Source: Bradyrhizobium valentinum (lineage in GTDB: Bacteria > Pseudomonadota > Alphaproteobacteria > Rhizobiales > Xanthobacteraceae). Taken from it: 49,460 nucleotides of DNA. The notes under the pieces are model-generated. The model saw nothing but the letters and a program-made list of their open reading frames with translations. It was not told where the DNA came from and did not search any database. Of the stretch, positions 25,259 through 34,077 are shown piece by piece (position 1 is the stretch's first letter; the number at the start of each line of letters is the position of its first letter). The stretch is taken from positions 1 to 49,460 of the forward strand of contig NZ_LLXX01000239.1 in the NCBI RefSeq assembly GCF_001440405.1, written 5' to 3'. Made by a program: the position numbers and the translations under genes.

Positions 25259-26353
25259 ATGTTCGACAATCAGAGTTTGGATCGACAGATGAAGCCGACG
25301 AGCGGTCAACCTGGTCGGCCGACCAACTGGCGAATCATCCTCCTGGCGGTCACCGTTCTGACGGCGGCCGGGTTCGCGCTCGCTGGCAGCGCTGCTGCCG
25401 GCGAGATCAAGGATCCGCCACGCTGGAAGAGCGGCAACGATTTCTCGTCACTGAAGGATTGGAATCTGAAGGGCGAGAATATCGTCCCGCACGGCGTCAA
25501 CCCGCTCTATTACCCGATCATGCCGGGCCACAAGCACGCGCTTGAACGGTCCGATCACCCAGACGGCAAGTATCGCAAGGAGACCGTGGTCCTCGACACC
25601 ACCGAGGATTTTGATATTCCCGGGATCGGCAAATTCAAGACCGCGGTTGTGCAGGAAGAAGAACGTGTCGACGGCGTCCTGACGCAGCGCGCGATCAACT
25701 GGCTGGCCCTCGATAAAACCACCAATAGCGTCTACTCCTTCGGCGGATTAAGTTGGGAAATCAAGGAAGGCAAGCCGATTTTCGCTGGCACCTGGCGGGC
25801 GGGCGATCCCGACGGCGACGGCGTCACCGAGCCCGGCATGTTGATGCCCGGCACTTTCACGATCGGTGATCGCTATATCGCCGCCGGCAGCAAGAGCTTG
25901 GCCTTTGGTGGCTCCGAGAACATGGAAGCCGGCATCGAAATAAAGGTTCCGGCCGGGACGTTCAAAGGCTGCGCCCGGATCCGCGAGCAGGATCTGATCA
26001 AGCTGAACGAAATCACCGACAAGGTCTGGTGTCCAGATGTGGGGGTGGTGAGCGACAGCTCCGACGGCAAGCTCGTCATTTCCAACGCGCTCCCAGCCAG
26101 CAATCCAGCCTCCAACGTCTCAACCGTCGGAAAGGCAAGCGACAAGCCTTTGAAGCAAAAGTCTCCGGTGGCGAAGATTTCGGCTGCCGAGGCCACCAAG
26201 ATCGCGCTTGAGCGAATGCCGGGAAAGGCCACCGACGTGACGATCGAGAAGAAGCTCGGTAAGAATGTCTACGTGGTCGAGATCCAGACCTCGCGCGGTG
26301 AGAAGGACGTTCTTGTCGACATCGAGTCCGGAAGGATCCTCGGTACAGAATGA
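25259..26353 (+). CDS. Secreted protein with C-terminal PepSY-like domain
   Basis: The 364-aa protein has a signal or anchor (IILLAVTVLTAAGFALAGSAAA, about 28-48). Its N-terminal domain repeats the block order of the 23396 product: NPLYYPIMPGHKH, GKFKTAVVQEEERVDGVL, NWLALDKTTNSVYSFGG, GMLMPGTFTIGDRY, VPAGTFKGCARI, KVWCPDVGVVSD. A PepSY-like module (about 305-364: SAAEATKIALERMPGKATDVTIEK..., ending VDIESGRILGTE) is added. GGAGG lies eleven bases before the ATG. PepSY domains are usually extracytoplasmic inhibitory or binding modules. Its role in the array is unknown. Confidence 0.8.
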   Translation: MFDNQSLDRQMKPTSGQPGRPTNWRIILLAVTVLTAAGFALAGSAAAGEIKDPPRWKSGNDFSSLKDWNLKGENIVPHGVNPLYYPIMPGHKHALERSDHPDGKYRKETVVLDTTEDFDIPGIGKFKTAVVQEEERVDGVLTQRAINWLALDKTTNSVYSFGGLSWEIKEGKPIFAGTWRAGDPDGDGVTEPGMLMPGTFTIGDRYIAAGSKSLAFGGSENMEAGIEIKVPAGTFKGCARIREQDLIKLNEITDKVWCPDVGVVSDSSDGKLVISNALPASNPASNVSTVGKASDKPLKQKSPVAKISAAEATKIALERMPGKATDVTIEKKLGKNVYVVEIQTSRGEKDVLVDIESGRILGTE

Positions 26354-26499
26354 CATCGATCGGTCGCCTCGGCGTGACTCCGGCGCGCCGAGGCCAATCG
26401 ATCGAGGGAATACGGCGAGAAGGGGCGTCGCCGCGGAAACGGTGACAGGAGAAACGGAACACGAAATTTGTGTGGTTCTTTACCGGAAAGGGTAGCGTC

Positions 26500-27375
26500 A
26501 TGAAGAAGACGATGTGCGCGAGTCTGTTCGCCGTCCTGCTCGCGCCGGCGATAGCCGCGGCACAGGCGCAGGCGCCGAAGGGCCTCGGCACCGAGGAATT
26601 CGGCATGTCGCCACGTGAACTGGTTCAGGCGATCGAGAAGACTGAGGAACTGATCGCGCGCTGCATGCGCGAACAAGGCTTCCAGTACATCGCCGCCGAC
26701 CACAACACGGTGCGGGCGGGCATGTCGGCGGACAAACAACTTCCGGGCCTCAGTGAGGAGGAGTTCGTCAGCCGTTATGGCTTTGGCGTATCCACCTTCT
26801 ACACGGGTTTGCCGCCTCAGCTAGCGACCGGCTACAGCCCCGCCCGCGTCGGTCTAGGCGAACGCAATGTGCAGATTTTCCGCAAGCTTTCCCCCGCAGA
26901 TCAGGTCGCCTACAATCGCGCATTGCTCGGCGATGACGTGTTCAGCACCTTGGCGGTCGCTCTGGAGACCGAGGACTTGTCGCGAACCGGCGGTTGCACG
27001 CGCAAGGCGCTCACTGAAACCTTCAAGCCCGATCAACTAAAGGCCAGCCACTACAATCCCCAGGATGCGCTGATCAACAAGGACCCGCGGATGAAGGCCG
27101 CGATTGCGTACTGGCAGCGGGAGATGAAGAAGGCCGGCTTCGAGTACGGCCATCCGGACGAAATCGAACCCGACCTGCGGAACCGGCTCAGCGCGCTGAC
27201 CGAGGGCGGCAAGCTGTTGGTTTCCAAGATGTCGCAGGACCAGAAAGCCGCGTTGCGGAAACTACAGGATTTCGAGCGCCTGATCTCGGTCAAGAGCCAC
27301 AAAATGCATGAGGAGGTGCTGACGCCAGTCGAGGAGAAGATCCAGGAGGAGCTATTCTCCCGAAAGGTGCAATAG
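26500..27375 (+). CDS. Secreted protein with CMxxQGFxY motif, unknown function
   Basis: The 291-aa product starts at 26500, just after GGAAAGGG; the frame open from 26470 has no site. It has a signal peptide (KKTMCASLFAVLLAPAIAAAQA) and a helical mature domain. Distinctive patterns are ARCMREQGFQYIAAD, then FVSRYGFGVST, then GGCTRKAL. Two similar 'residue-C-M...GF.Y' elements occur, the second as MKKAGFEYGHPDE. I recall the same pattern in actinobacterial lipoproteins encoded beside adaptor/ABC export genes. No catalytic motif is evident. Confidence 0.75.
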   Translation: MKKTMCASLFAVLLAPAIAAAQAQAPKGLGTEEFGMSPRELVQAIEKTEELIARCMREQGFQYIAADHNTVRAGMSADKQLPGLSEEEFVSRYGFGVSTFYTGLPPQLATGYSPARVGLGERNVQIFRKLSPADQVAYNRALLGDDVFSTLAVALETEDLSRTGGCTRKALTETFKPDQLKASHYNPQDALINKDPRMKAAIAYWQREMKKAGFEYGHPDEIEPDLRNRLSALTEGGKLLVSKMSQDQKAALRKLQDFERLISVKSHKMHEEVLTPVEEKIQEELFSRKVQ

Positions 27376-27522
27376 ACCAATTAGGATGTGCACTCCCGTA
27401 CTTCCCCAGATCGGCGGCTATGAGTAATCTCCTTTCCTGGCAGCGCATCGCATGACGAAGGCGGACGCAACGCTTCCTGCGAAGATGGCCCGCACGCTGT
27501 CGGTGGTGGGAGGGACTACGGC

Positions 27523-29274
27523 ATGGTCGCAAAGCGCGTAAACGTTCTCTGGGCTATCTTGGGCGTGGTTGGGGGCATGGCGCTTGGCGCCTGGTACATG
27601 GGTTCCAGGATCCAGTCGCCGGCAGAAATGGCGGCTCGCACCGCGCCCCCCGAGGCATCTCCGATCCTCGTGCCTGTTGAGTCGCGTGTACTGAGTTCCG
27701 ATGTGGTCACCCGCGGCACGGTCCGCTTCGGACTGCCGCAGCCGATTTCGATCGCGCCTTCGACGGTCAAGGGCGGCGTCGGGCTGATCTCCTCGCTGCC
27801 CCGGCCGAATACGAATTTTGGGGAAGGCGAGGTGATTTTATCCGCCTCTGGCCGTCCGGTTTTTGTCCTCCAGGGCGTGGCCCCGGCTTTTCGCGACATG
27901 GCGCCCGGAACCAGCGGCGGCGACGTCCGCCAGCTCGAAGAAGCCTTGGCTCGTCTTGGCTTCGATCCGGGCACAGTCGATGGCAATTACGATCAGAAGA
28001 CATCCGCCGCGGTCGAGCGCATGTATAAGAAGGCCGGATGGGATCCTTACGCACCGACCCGCGAACAGCGCGCTGCCGTCGTGGCGCTCGAGCGAGAGTG
28101 GTCGGATGCCGCGCGCGCCCAGCTTGCGGCCGAGGCCACGCGCGAAACCGCGATGAAAGCCGTCGCCGCCGCGCGGGCTATCGCGGAGCAGAACACGCGC
28201 CAGGCCGCCCTCGACAGCGCGGCGCGTGTTGGTGACAGCCGGCAGCTGGCCGACGCGCGGTCCGGCAAGTCACTGGCGCTTGAAACCGAACGCGCGCGCG
28301 CCGCGCATTCGGCGACCGCGGCCAGCGCCGATGTCGCCACGCAAATGGCCGATCGTGCCCTGATCGTTCTTGACCCGCGCCAGACCGAAACGGCGCGTGC
28401 TGCGGCCGAGGCCAAGCTGAAAGTGGCGCGTGCCGCGCAGCGCAAGGCGAAGATGGAAGCCGATCTCGCGATTCAGACCGCGTCGCGCGAGACGGCGCTG
28501 GTGGACGAACGTATCCGGGTCGCCGAGGGAGCCGTGAAGGCGGCCCGCCTGGAAGGCGAGCGTAGCGTTCGCGCCGCGCTGGAACAGCAAGAGCTCGCTG
28601 AATTTGACGTCAAGGTCGCAAGCGAACGAGCACAGCGGCTGAACGCCGAACTCACGGCCGCGCGCGCGAAGCTTGGCGTGCAGGTGCCTGCGGACGAGGT
28701 CGTTTTCATCCCTTCGCTTCCGATCCGCGTCAACGAGGTGACCGCTGCAGTCGCTGCCAATGCTTCTGGGCCGGTCATGAGCGTGACGGACAACCAACTC
28801 AGCATCGACTCGCAACTGCCGCTTGAAGCCGCGCCGCTGGTGAAGCCCGGAATGAAAGTTGCGATCGACGAGCAGGCGCTTGGGATCAAGGCGACCGGCA
28901 TCGTCGAGACGGTGGCGAATACACCCGGCACGCGTGGCGTGGACGGCTACCACTTCTATCTCGGGGTCAGGGTAGAGACCACGCCGGTGCTGCTGGCAGG
29001 GTTTTCCGTTCGTCTGACCATCCCGATCGAAACGTCGAAGGGCGCGGTCACCGCGGTGCCTACCAGCGCGGTGTCGCTTGCCGCCGACGGCACGTCGCGC
29101 GTGCTGGTCGATCGCGGCGGCAAGCAGGAATACGTCACCGTGCAGCCGGGGCTTTCAACGGGCGGCTATGTCGAGGTGAACGCCCCCGACGACGGGCGAC
29201 TGGTCCCCGGCCAACTCGTGGTGGTCGGCTATAAAATAGCTGAGCCAGCGGCAGCGCCAGCGACGGTCAAATGA
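27523..29274 (+). CDS. Membrane fusion (adaptor) protein with a peptidoglycan-binding domain
   Basis: The 583-aa periplasmic adaptor is anchored by an N-terminal TM (VLWAILGVVGGMALGAWYMG). A PG_binding_1 domain sits at about 126-174 (MAPGTSGGDVRQLEEALARLGFDPGTVDGNYDQKTSAAV). A long Ala/Arg/Glu-rich coiled-coil hairpin follows (about 185-390), then the beta-barrel and membrane-proximal domains (VNEVTAAV, GMKVAID, GVVTAVPTSAVSL-like segment). Peptidoglycan-binding adaptors are mostly known with ABC exporters of Gram-positive bacteria. The stop overlaps the ABC transporter start by four bases (ATGA), which ties it to that transporter. GGGAGGG precedes the ATG. Confidence 0.88.
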   Translation: MVAKRVNVLWAILGVVGGMALGAWYMGSRIQSPAEMAARTAPPEASPILVPVESRVLSSDVVTRGTVRFGLPQPISIAPSTVKGGVGLISSLPRPNTNFGEGEVILSASGRPVFVLQGVAPAFRDMAPGTSGGDVRQLEEALARLGFDPGTVDGNYDQKTSAAVERMYKKAGWDPYAPTREQRAAVVALEREWSDAARAQLAAEATRETAMKAVAAARAIAEQNTRQAALDSAARVGDSRQLADARSGKSLALETERARAAHSATAASADVATQMADRALIVLDPRQTETARAAAEAKLKVARAAQRKAKMEADLAIQTASRETALVDERIRVAEGAVKAARLEGERSVRAALEQQELAEFDVKVASERAQRLNAELTAARAKLGVQVPADEVVFIPSLPIRVNEVTAAVAANASGPVMSVTDNQLSIDSQLPLEAAPLVKPGMKVAIDEQALGIKATGIVETVANTPGTRGVDGYHFYLGVRVETTPVLLAGFSVRLTIPIETSKGAVTAVPTSAVSLAADGTSRVLVDRGGKQEYVTVQPGLSTGGYVEVNAPDDGRLVPGQLVVVGYKIAEPAAAPATVK

Positions 29275-31244
29275 AACTCATGGAGGATATACGGCCGGAG
29301 GTGCCGATCAAGACGGCTTCTGTCGATGCCGACCATGTCCTCGATCTTCGTAAAGTGTGCAAGCAATTCGGGACCGATCCCGCGGTCGACGCATTGATCG
29401 ATGTCGACCTCGTGTTGCGGCGCGGCGAATGGCTGTCGATAACCGGTCCGTCAGGCTCGGGGAAATCCACGCTGTTGAATATCCTCGGCTGCCTCGACCG
29501 GCCAACCAGCGGACAGTACGTTTTTGATGGTATCGAAACGACAAAGCTGAGCGAGAATGAGCGGGCCGGGCTGCGCAGCCGCCGCGTTGGATTCATCTTT
29601 CAGTCATTCCACCTGCTGCCCTATCGCACGGTCCTCGAGAACGTCATGCTGGCGGAAGTATACCGCCGGCAGGCCGGACGCGGGCGGCGCGAGCGGGCGA
29701 TGGAGGAAATTCGCCGCGTCGGCCTCGAGCATCGCGCGAATTTCCTGCCTTCGAAATTGTCCGGCGGCGAACGTCAGCGGGTGGCGATCGCCCGTGCCCT
29801 GATGGGGTCACCGAGCCTGCTCTTGTGCGACGAGCCGACCGGCAATCTCGATTCCAAGAACACCGAGTCGATCCTGGATTTCTTCACCGAGCTCAACAAG
29901 GAGGGCATGACGATCGTCGTCGTAACGCACGACGAAAACGTCGCGCGCAGGGGCTCGCGACGGGTCAACATGAAGGATGGCCAGCTCTTTGGTGGAACCG
30001 AGACGGCGTTGCCACCTCCATCCAGGGCGCGCATTGCGCCTTCGGGGATCACAACGCGCGACCTCGTATCCGAGGCCATCGCCGGGGCGATTGCGCGTCC
30101 GGCCCGGATGGCGCTGACGGTGCTTGGCATCGTGATCGGCATGTCGGCGCTGGTCGCCACCATTGGTCTCACCCGAACCGCCGGTAACCGCATCATCAGT
30201 CAGTTCGATCAACTCGCAGCCACGGAATTGTTCATCACGGCGCGGCCTGGAATGGCAACCGGCACGATTGATCCGCGTGCCATTCCGTGGGACGCGCCGG
30301 AACGGCTGGTCCGGCTGAACGGTGTCGTCGCCGCGGGCCTGCTCAGCGACGTCAATGTCCGCGACATGCTCGTCAGCGCCTCGCCGGTGGTGGATCCGTC
30401 CAATCAGACCGCATTCAAACTGGCGGTGCGTGCCGCCTCGCCGGATTTGTTCCGCGCGGTGCGCGCCGACCTCGCCTCGGGACGGTTTATCGACGGCGGG
30501 CATTCTGCCCGCGCCGAGCGAGTTGCGATCCTCGGCCCCGATGCCGCGCGCCGCCTGGGCATCACTGGAGTCGAGCGGCTGCCCGCGATCTATGTCGGCG
30601 ACGAGCTCTATCTCGTGATCGGTATCCTCCGTGATGTGGTGCGAAAGCCGGAACTGCTTGGTTCGGTCATCATTCCCGAGGGGACGGCGCGACGGCATTT
30701 CAGTCTGTTCGGGCCTGGCATGGTGATCGTGGAGACGAAGATCGGCGCCGCTTCCCTGATCGCGCTGCAGGCGCGGGCGGCGCTGCGGCCTGACGACCCG
30801 CGCACGCTTCGGGTGCAACTACCGCAGGAGCCGCGGCGCGTGCGCGACGACGTGCAAACCGATCTCAATATGATGTTCCTGCTGCTGGGCGGCCTGTCGC
30901 TCGTGGTCGGCGCGCTTGGCATCGCAAATATCACCTTGGTGGGCGTGATGGAGCGAACGGCGGAGATCGGACTGCGCCGTGCCATTGGCGCCACTCGCCG
31001 CCACATCGCTTCACAGTTCCTCATTGAGAGTGCGTCCATGGGTGTCGTGGGGGGACTGCTCGGATCCAGTGTCGGCGTGCTGATCGTGGTGGGTGTCTCG
31101 GCGTATCAGGTCTGGACTCCGGTGCTAGACCCGCTCGCTCCCTTGCTCGCACCGGCCGTCGGAGGAGTGATCGGTCTGCTGTCTGGGGTCTATCCCGCCT
31201 CGCGCGCCGCCGCGCTCGAGCCGGCCGAAGCGTTCCGGCACTAG
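29271..31244 (+). CDS. MacB-like ABC transporter (ATPase fused to permease)
   Basis: The 657-aa fusion has Walker A GPSGSGKST (59-67), a Q-loop (FIFQSFHLLP), signature LSGGERQRVAIARAL (from 163) and Walker B LLLCDEPTGNLD. The permease half has one TM near 280, a MacB-type periplasmic domain (SDVNVRDMLVS...RVAILGPDAARRLG) and three TMs at the end (FLLLGGLSLVVGALGIANITLVGVMERTAEIGLRRAIGATRRHI). This is the MacB/FtsX-type mechanotransmission architecture, which moves periplasmic substrates outward with an adaptor. It is the last gene of the array, and no TolC-type channel follows. Confidence 0.92.
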   Translation: MKLMEDIRPEVPIKTASVDADHVLDLRKVCKQFGTDPAVDALIDVDLVLRRGEWLSITGPSGSGKSTLLNILGCLDRPTSGQYVFDGIETTKLSENERAGLRSRRVGFIFQSFHLLPYRTVLENVMLAEVYRRQAGRGRRERAMEEIRRVGLEHRANFLPSKLSGGERQRVAIARALMGSPSLLLCDEPTGNLDSKNTESILDFFTELNKEGMTIVVVTHDENVARRGSRRVNMKDGQLFGGTETALPPPSRARIAPSGITTRDLVSEAIAGAIARPARMALTVLGIVIGMSALVATIGLTRTAGNRIISQFDQLAATELFITARPGMATGTIDPRAIPWDAPERLVRLNGVVAAGLLSDVNVRDMLVSASPVVDPSNQTAFKLAVRAASPDLFRAVRADLASGRFIDGGHSARAERVAILGPDAARRLGITGVERLPAIYVGDELYLVIGILRDVVRKPELLGSVIIPEGTARRHFSLFGPGMVIVETKIGAASLIALQARAALRPDDPRTLRVQLPQEPRRVRDDVQTDLNMMFLLLGGLSLVVGALGIANITLVGVMERTAEIGLRRAIGATRRHIASQFLIESASMGVVGGLLGSSVGVLIVVGVSAYQVWTPVLDPLAPLLAPAVGGVIGLLSGVYPASRAAALEPAEAFRH

Positions 31245-31534
31245 TTCGGACTAAAAAGCTGTTGGATAGCATCGCCTCAGATTTTGCGAGACTGATCCTC
31301 TTCGCGAGGGCTACTTCTTTATTTGGAAACGACTGCCAAGCCATTGAAAATGCTAGGGTGCATTTTTGGCCTTTCTTCCAAATGCGCGTTGAAATCGTTG
31401 AATAATCAAACTGATTTTGATTCCGCTGTACGGCGTCCTTCTCCGCGTCCGAGCACTCGGATGACAGGCGGTGCAACGAAGTACTATGATCGTGCGAAGG
31501 ATACCCGTTTTCGGCGGGATAAGCGCTGGGGTGT

Positions 31535-31617
31535 GACCGCCAAGTTATTGATTGTTCTTAGCTCGGGGCTGACTCTTAATCAGCGGGTCCCAGGTTCGAG
31601 CCCTGGTGCGCCCACCA
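31535..31617 (+). repeat. tRNA-Lys(CTT) 3'-half fragment, copy 2, with conserved leader (att-like)
   Basis: GCTGA-CTCTTAA-TCAGC (31568-31584) is the anticodon arm with anticodon CTT. The T-arm and the acceptor end through CCA (31617) follow. Upstream, 31535-31567 replaces the tRNA 5' half but is itself nearly identical to the leader of copy 3 (GACCGCCAAGT, ATTGATTGTTCTTA). Weaker similarity runs back to about 31495. The bases after CCA (TCGCGA) match copy 1 but not copy 3. No complete cloverleaf can form. Confidence 0.8.
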
Positions 31618-31980
31618 TCGCGAGATCGCGGCATTGGCAAGCCAGAACGGGCCTTTCAGTGGGGAAATCGGCTTGATCCGTTCTGAACTCCGCCCAAGAA
31701 GCCAACTTTGATTGCTGCGCGCTTTTCCATCGTTTCTGTGCCTTCGCCATGAAGTACTGCGCACAAGTCAATTGGTACAGATCGATCGCGAGCCCGTCGT
31801 AGATTAGGATACTAAGGCGCGCAGATCGGACAATCCGCCGGGATGCATGTCGCCAAAAGAACCACAACCGAAGTTTGGTTAGGGGCGTTCACACCTGCCG
31901 TCGCTGGGTACATCCGGCACTTAGGTCCATCTGAGCAAGAGACTTGATCGATGCCCGTCGCATGCTGGCACGCGGAGCGT
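31618..31980. other. Intergenic stretch, no recognised gene
   Basis: Minus-strand frames here end in translated tRNA sequence and are not genes. No terminator or promoter is evident. Confidence 0.45.
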
Positions 31981-32703
31981 TTATATCCGTTCATCCAAAT
32001 GAGTGACCTTGGCTGCAAACTGGTAGCCGCCATTACGGACAGTCTTGAATATCTGAGCTGTGCCGCCGGCTGCAAGTTTGCGTCGTAGGCGGCTGACCAG
32101 CACATCAATCGAGCGGTCCAGGACGTCTTCATCGCGCCCTCGTGTCAGATCCAGCAATTGGTCTCGTGAGAGAACGCGGCCGGGACGAGTGAGAAAGATC
32201 AGAAGCAGATCAAACTCGGCGCCCGTGAGTTCGATATTGCCACCGCCCGGATCGACCACCGAACGGGCAAACGGATCGGCAACGAAGCCTTCAAAAAGAT
32301 AGCGACCCCTCCCGTCCTGCGGGGAGCGGTCATCCTGACCGCGGCGAAGGACTGCGCGGATGCGAGCGACAAGCTCGCGCGGATTGAATGGCTTTCCGAG
32401 GTAGTCGTCGGCGCCAATCTCCAGACCGATGATCCGGTCTACGTCTTCCTTCAGCGCGGTGAGCAGAATGATCGGGACATTCGATCTCTTCGAGCGTAGA
32501 TCGCGACAAAGATCGAGCCCGGATCCATCGGGCAGCATGACATCGAGGACGATGAGATCGATCTGGCTGGTCGCAATCCGTTCGCGTACTTCGGCACACC
32601 TCGAAGCGAGCTGCACACGAAATCCTTGTTCCTTCATGTAGCGCGCCAGAAGCTTTCGAATCTCAAGGTCATCATCGACAACGAGAATTTGCGGTACGTG
32701 CAT
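31981..32703 (-). CDS. OmpR-family response regulator (orphan paralogue)
   Basis: The 240-aa protein has a receiver with an acidic pocket (VVDDD), phospho-acceptor Asp in VLDVMLPDGSG (about D54) and Lys in LGKPFNP. A winged-helix DNA-binding domain follows (LTGAEFDLLLIFLTRPGRVLSRDQLL, DVLVSRLRRKL, KTVRNGGYQFA). It is very similar to the regulator at 36711, but no kinase gene adjoins it. The ATG at 32703 has no strong ribosome site. A motif shared with the leader of the other regulator lies just upstream. Confidence 0.92.
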   Translation of the reverse strand: MHVPQILVVDDDLEIRKLLARYMKEQGFRVQLASRCAEVRERIATSQIDLIVLDVMLPDGSGLDLCRDLRSKRSNVPIILLTALKEDVDRIIGLEIGADDYLGKPFNPRELVARIRAVLRRGQDDRSPQDGRGRYLFEGFVADPFARSVVDPGGGNIELTGAEFDLLLIFLTRPGRVLSRDQLLDLTRGRDEDVLDRSIDVLVSRLRRKLAAGGTAQIFKTVRNGGYQFAAKVTHLDERI

Positions 32704-32749
32704 GGGGAGCCGGTCTAGTCACGTCGAGGCAGGTTGGAGGGAGATATTT

Positions 32750-32792
32750 GTAACAAAGGCTGTCCTCAAGTCGCTTGGACATCTTTCGACAT
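32750..32792 (-). promoter_or_regulatory. Candidate shared operator upstream of the orphan regulator
   Basis: GTAACAAA (32750-32757) and TTCGACAT (32785-32792) recur with nearly the same spacing upstream of the second OmpR-type regulator gene (37508-37551). Shared sequence is confined to these blocks. It could be an autoregulatory site. Confidence 0.4.
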
Positions 32793-33246
32793 AAAGGGCA
32801 GTGGAGCAGCAACATTCGGTCATGTGGGGCCAGATTCCGAGCCATGTGAGCCGTCTATCAAGGGCGCAGGGTTCAACTATCAGGGGATCTGAATGCGCTC
32901 CGCGGCCACTATCAATCTATCCAGGTCCTATGAGACTTTTCCTTTCTACCGCCCATGTCGGGTCAGATATCGCGTGTCGCGCTTGATCCGGCTTCCACGG
33001 AGAAGATGTTTTTCCAGCACATATCAGCAGTTGCCGGGTGTGATGGCTGCCTTGATGTTGGTTGCTGCAATACGATTAGCACCTTTTGCGGGCGGAGGCT
33101 CGGCAGCACCTCTTGTTCAGGTCCTTTTCGCCGCGAGGCCCTCAAGGTCGCCATCGAAGCGCGAGCAGGGCTGCGAGATCGGGCGCTGCTCCGTATCAAG
33201 ATACCGGCCATGGAATGGAATCGAAGCCCGTCGGCCGCATTACTCA
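32793..33246. other. Intergenic stretch before the DUF3313 gene
   Basis: The DUF3313 frame stays open upstream to 32893, but the translated extension is Arg/Ser-rich with no signal sequence and is probably untranslated. No other gene is visible. Confidence 0.45.
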
Positions 33247-34074
33247 ATGTTTCTCGCGATGCTGGCCATTGTTAGCTTGCTGCCAGGCTGCGCGACTGCC
33301 CCGCTTGTGCAAGGCGGCGGTCTATCGTCCTACGATGGACTGAAACCATCGGACGGTAAGGTCACGAAGTCCCGCCTTGTGGTGAAAAAGGAGCAATTGG
33401 CGGCAGCGAAGACGCTTAACATCGCGCCGACAGCTTTCCCTCCTCACGTCGCACCGACGCTATCAAACGAACAGCGGGGGCTGGTGGCGAACGCGGTGAG
33501 CCGCGCCCTGTGTGTAAGCCTCAGCGACCGCTACAAAGTTGTCACGCCGGACGTCCCAGCGGACATCACGGTGCGCGCCGCCGTTACCCGTGCAACAGAG
33601 ACAGACGAGGTTGCTGCCGGCATCTCGGCCGCGACTTCGATAGGTGTAAGCTTTGTGGATACCAGTGTTCCGATCCCAGTCCCGCGCATTCCGATCGGCC
33701 TGGGAGATCTCTCCATCGAAGCTGAAGCCGTTGACCGCTCGGGGAAACAGCAGGCGGCCATGGTCTGGGGAAGAGGTGCGACCGCCTTTTTCAGCACACC
33801 CAGGGCATCGAAGGCGAGCGACGCGTACGACTTGGCCGGAGCATTCGGCGATGACTTCGCAAACCTGCTCAACAAGGGCGAGAGTCCTTTCGAAGGTGTA
33901 GGCATCGATATTCCTTCTTGGGACAAAATCGGCTCGAAGATGGGCCTCGCGCCGAAGTATGCAGCGTGTGAGAACTACGGCCGCGCTCCAGGCATTGCCG
34001 GTCTGGTTGGTGGCAAGCTCGGGCTGCCGCCGGAATGGACCGATGACGGGCCGAAAGTAGCTCGAAAGCCGTAA
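33247..34074 (+). CDS. DUF3313 lipoprotein
   Basis: From the ATG at 33247 the product is 275 aa with a lipoprotein signal (MFLAMLAIVSLLPGC, lipobox LLPGC). DUF3313 hallmarks follow: LSSYDGLKPSDGKVTKSRLVVKK, LVANAVSRALCVSLSDRYKVV, DITVRAAVTRATETD, PVPRIPIGLGDLSIEAEAVD, and SKASDAYDLAGAFGDDFANLL. The ribosome site is weak. The protein should be attached to the outer or inner membrane on the periplasmic side. The family function is not established. The next gene begins three bases after its stop, so the two are coupled. Confidence 0.85.
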   Translation: MFLAMLAIVSLLPGCATAPLVQGGGLSSYDGLKPSDGKVTKSRLVVKKEQLAAAKTLNIAPTAFPPHVAPTLSNEQRGLVANAVSRALCVSLSDRYKVVTPDVPADITVRAAVTRATETDEVAAGISAATSIGVSFVDTSVPIPVPRIPIGLGDLSIEAEAVDRSGKQQAAMVWGRGATAFFSTPRASKASDAYDLAGAFGDDFANLLNKGESPFEGVGIDIPSWDKIGSKMGLAPKYAACENYGRAPGIAGLVGGKLGLPPEWTDDGPKVARKP

Positions 34075-34077
34075 CAA

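Larger units (their letters stand above)
12774..31617. mobile_element. Putative genomic island, cassette A (between tRNA-Lys 3' ends 1 and 2)
   Basis: The segment is bounded by direct repeats of a tRNA-Lys 3' end. It holds the LbtU-like porin and the RND/secreted/ABC array. No integrase or transfer gene is present, so if it was an integrative element it is now a cargo-only relic. The boundaries rest on the repeats alone. Confidence 0.4.

Noticed and set aside
31568..31617. Complete tRNA-Lys gene
   Set aside because: Only the anticodon arm, T-arm and acceptor 3' strand are present. No D-arm or acceptor 5' strand precedes it, so it cannot fold as a tRNA.
32893..33246. 118-residue extension of the DUF3313 protein
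   Set aside because: Arg-rich, lacks a signal, and would bury the lipoprotein signal that starts at 33247.
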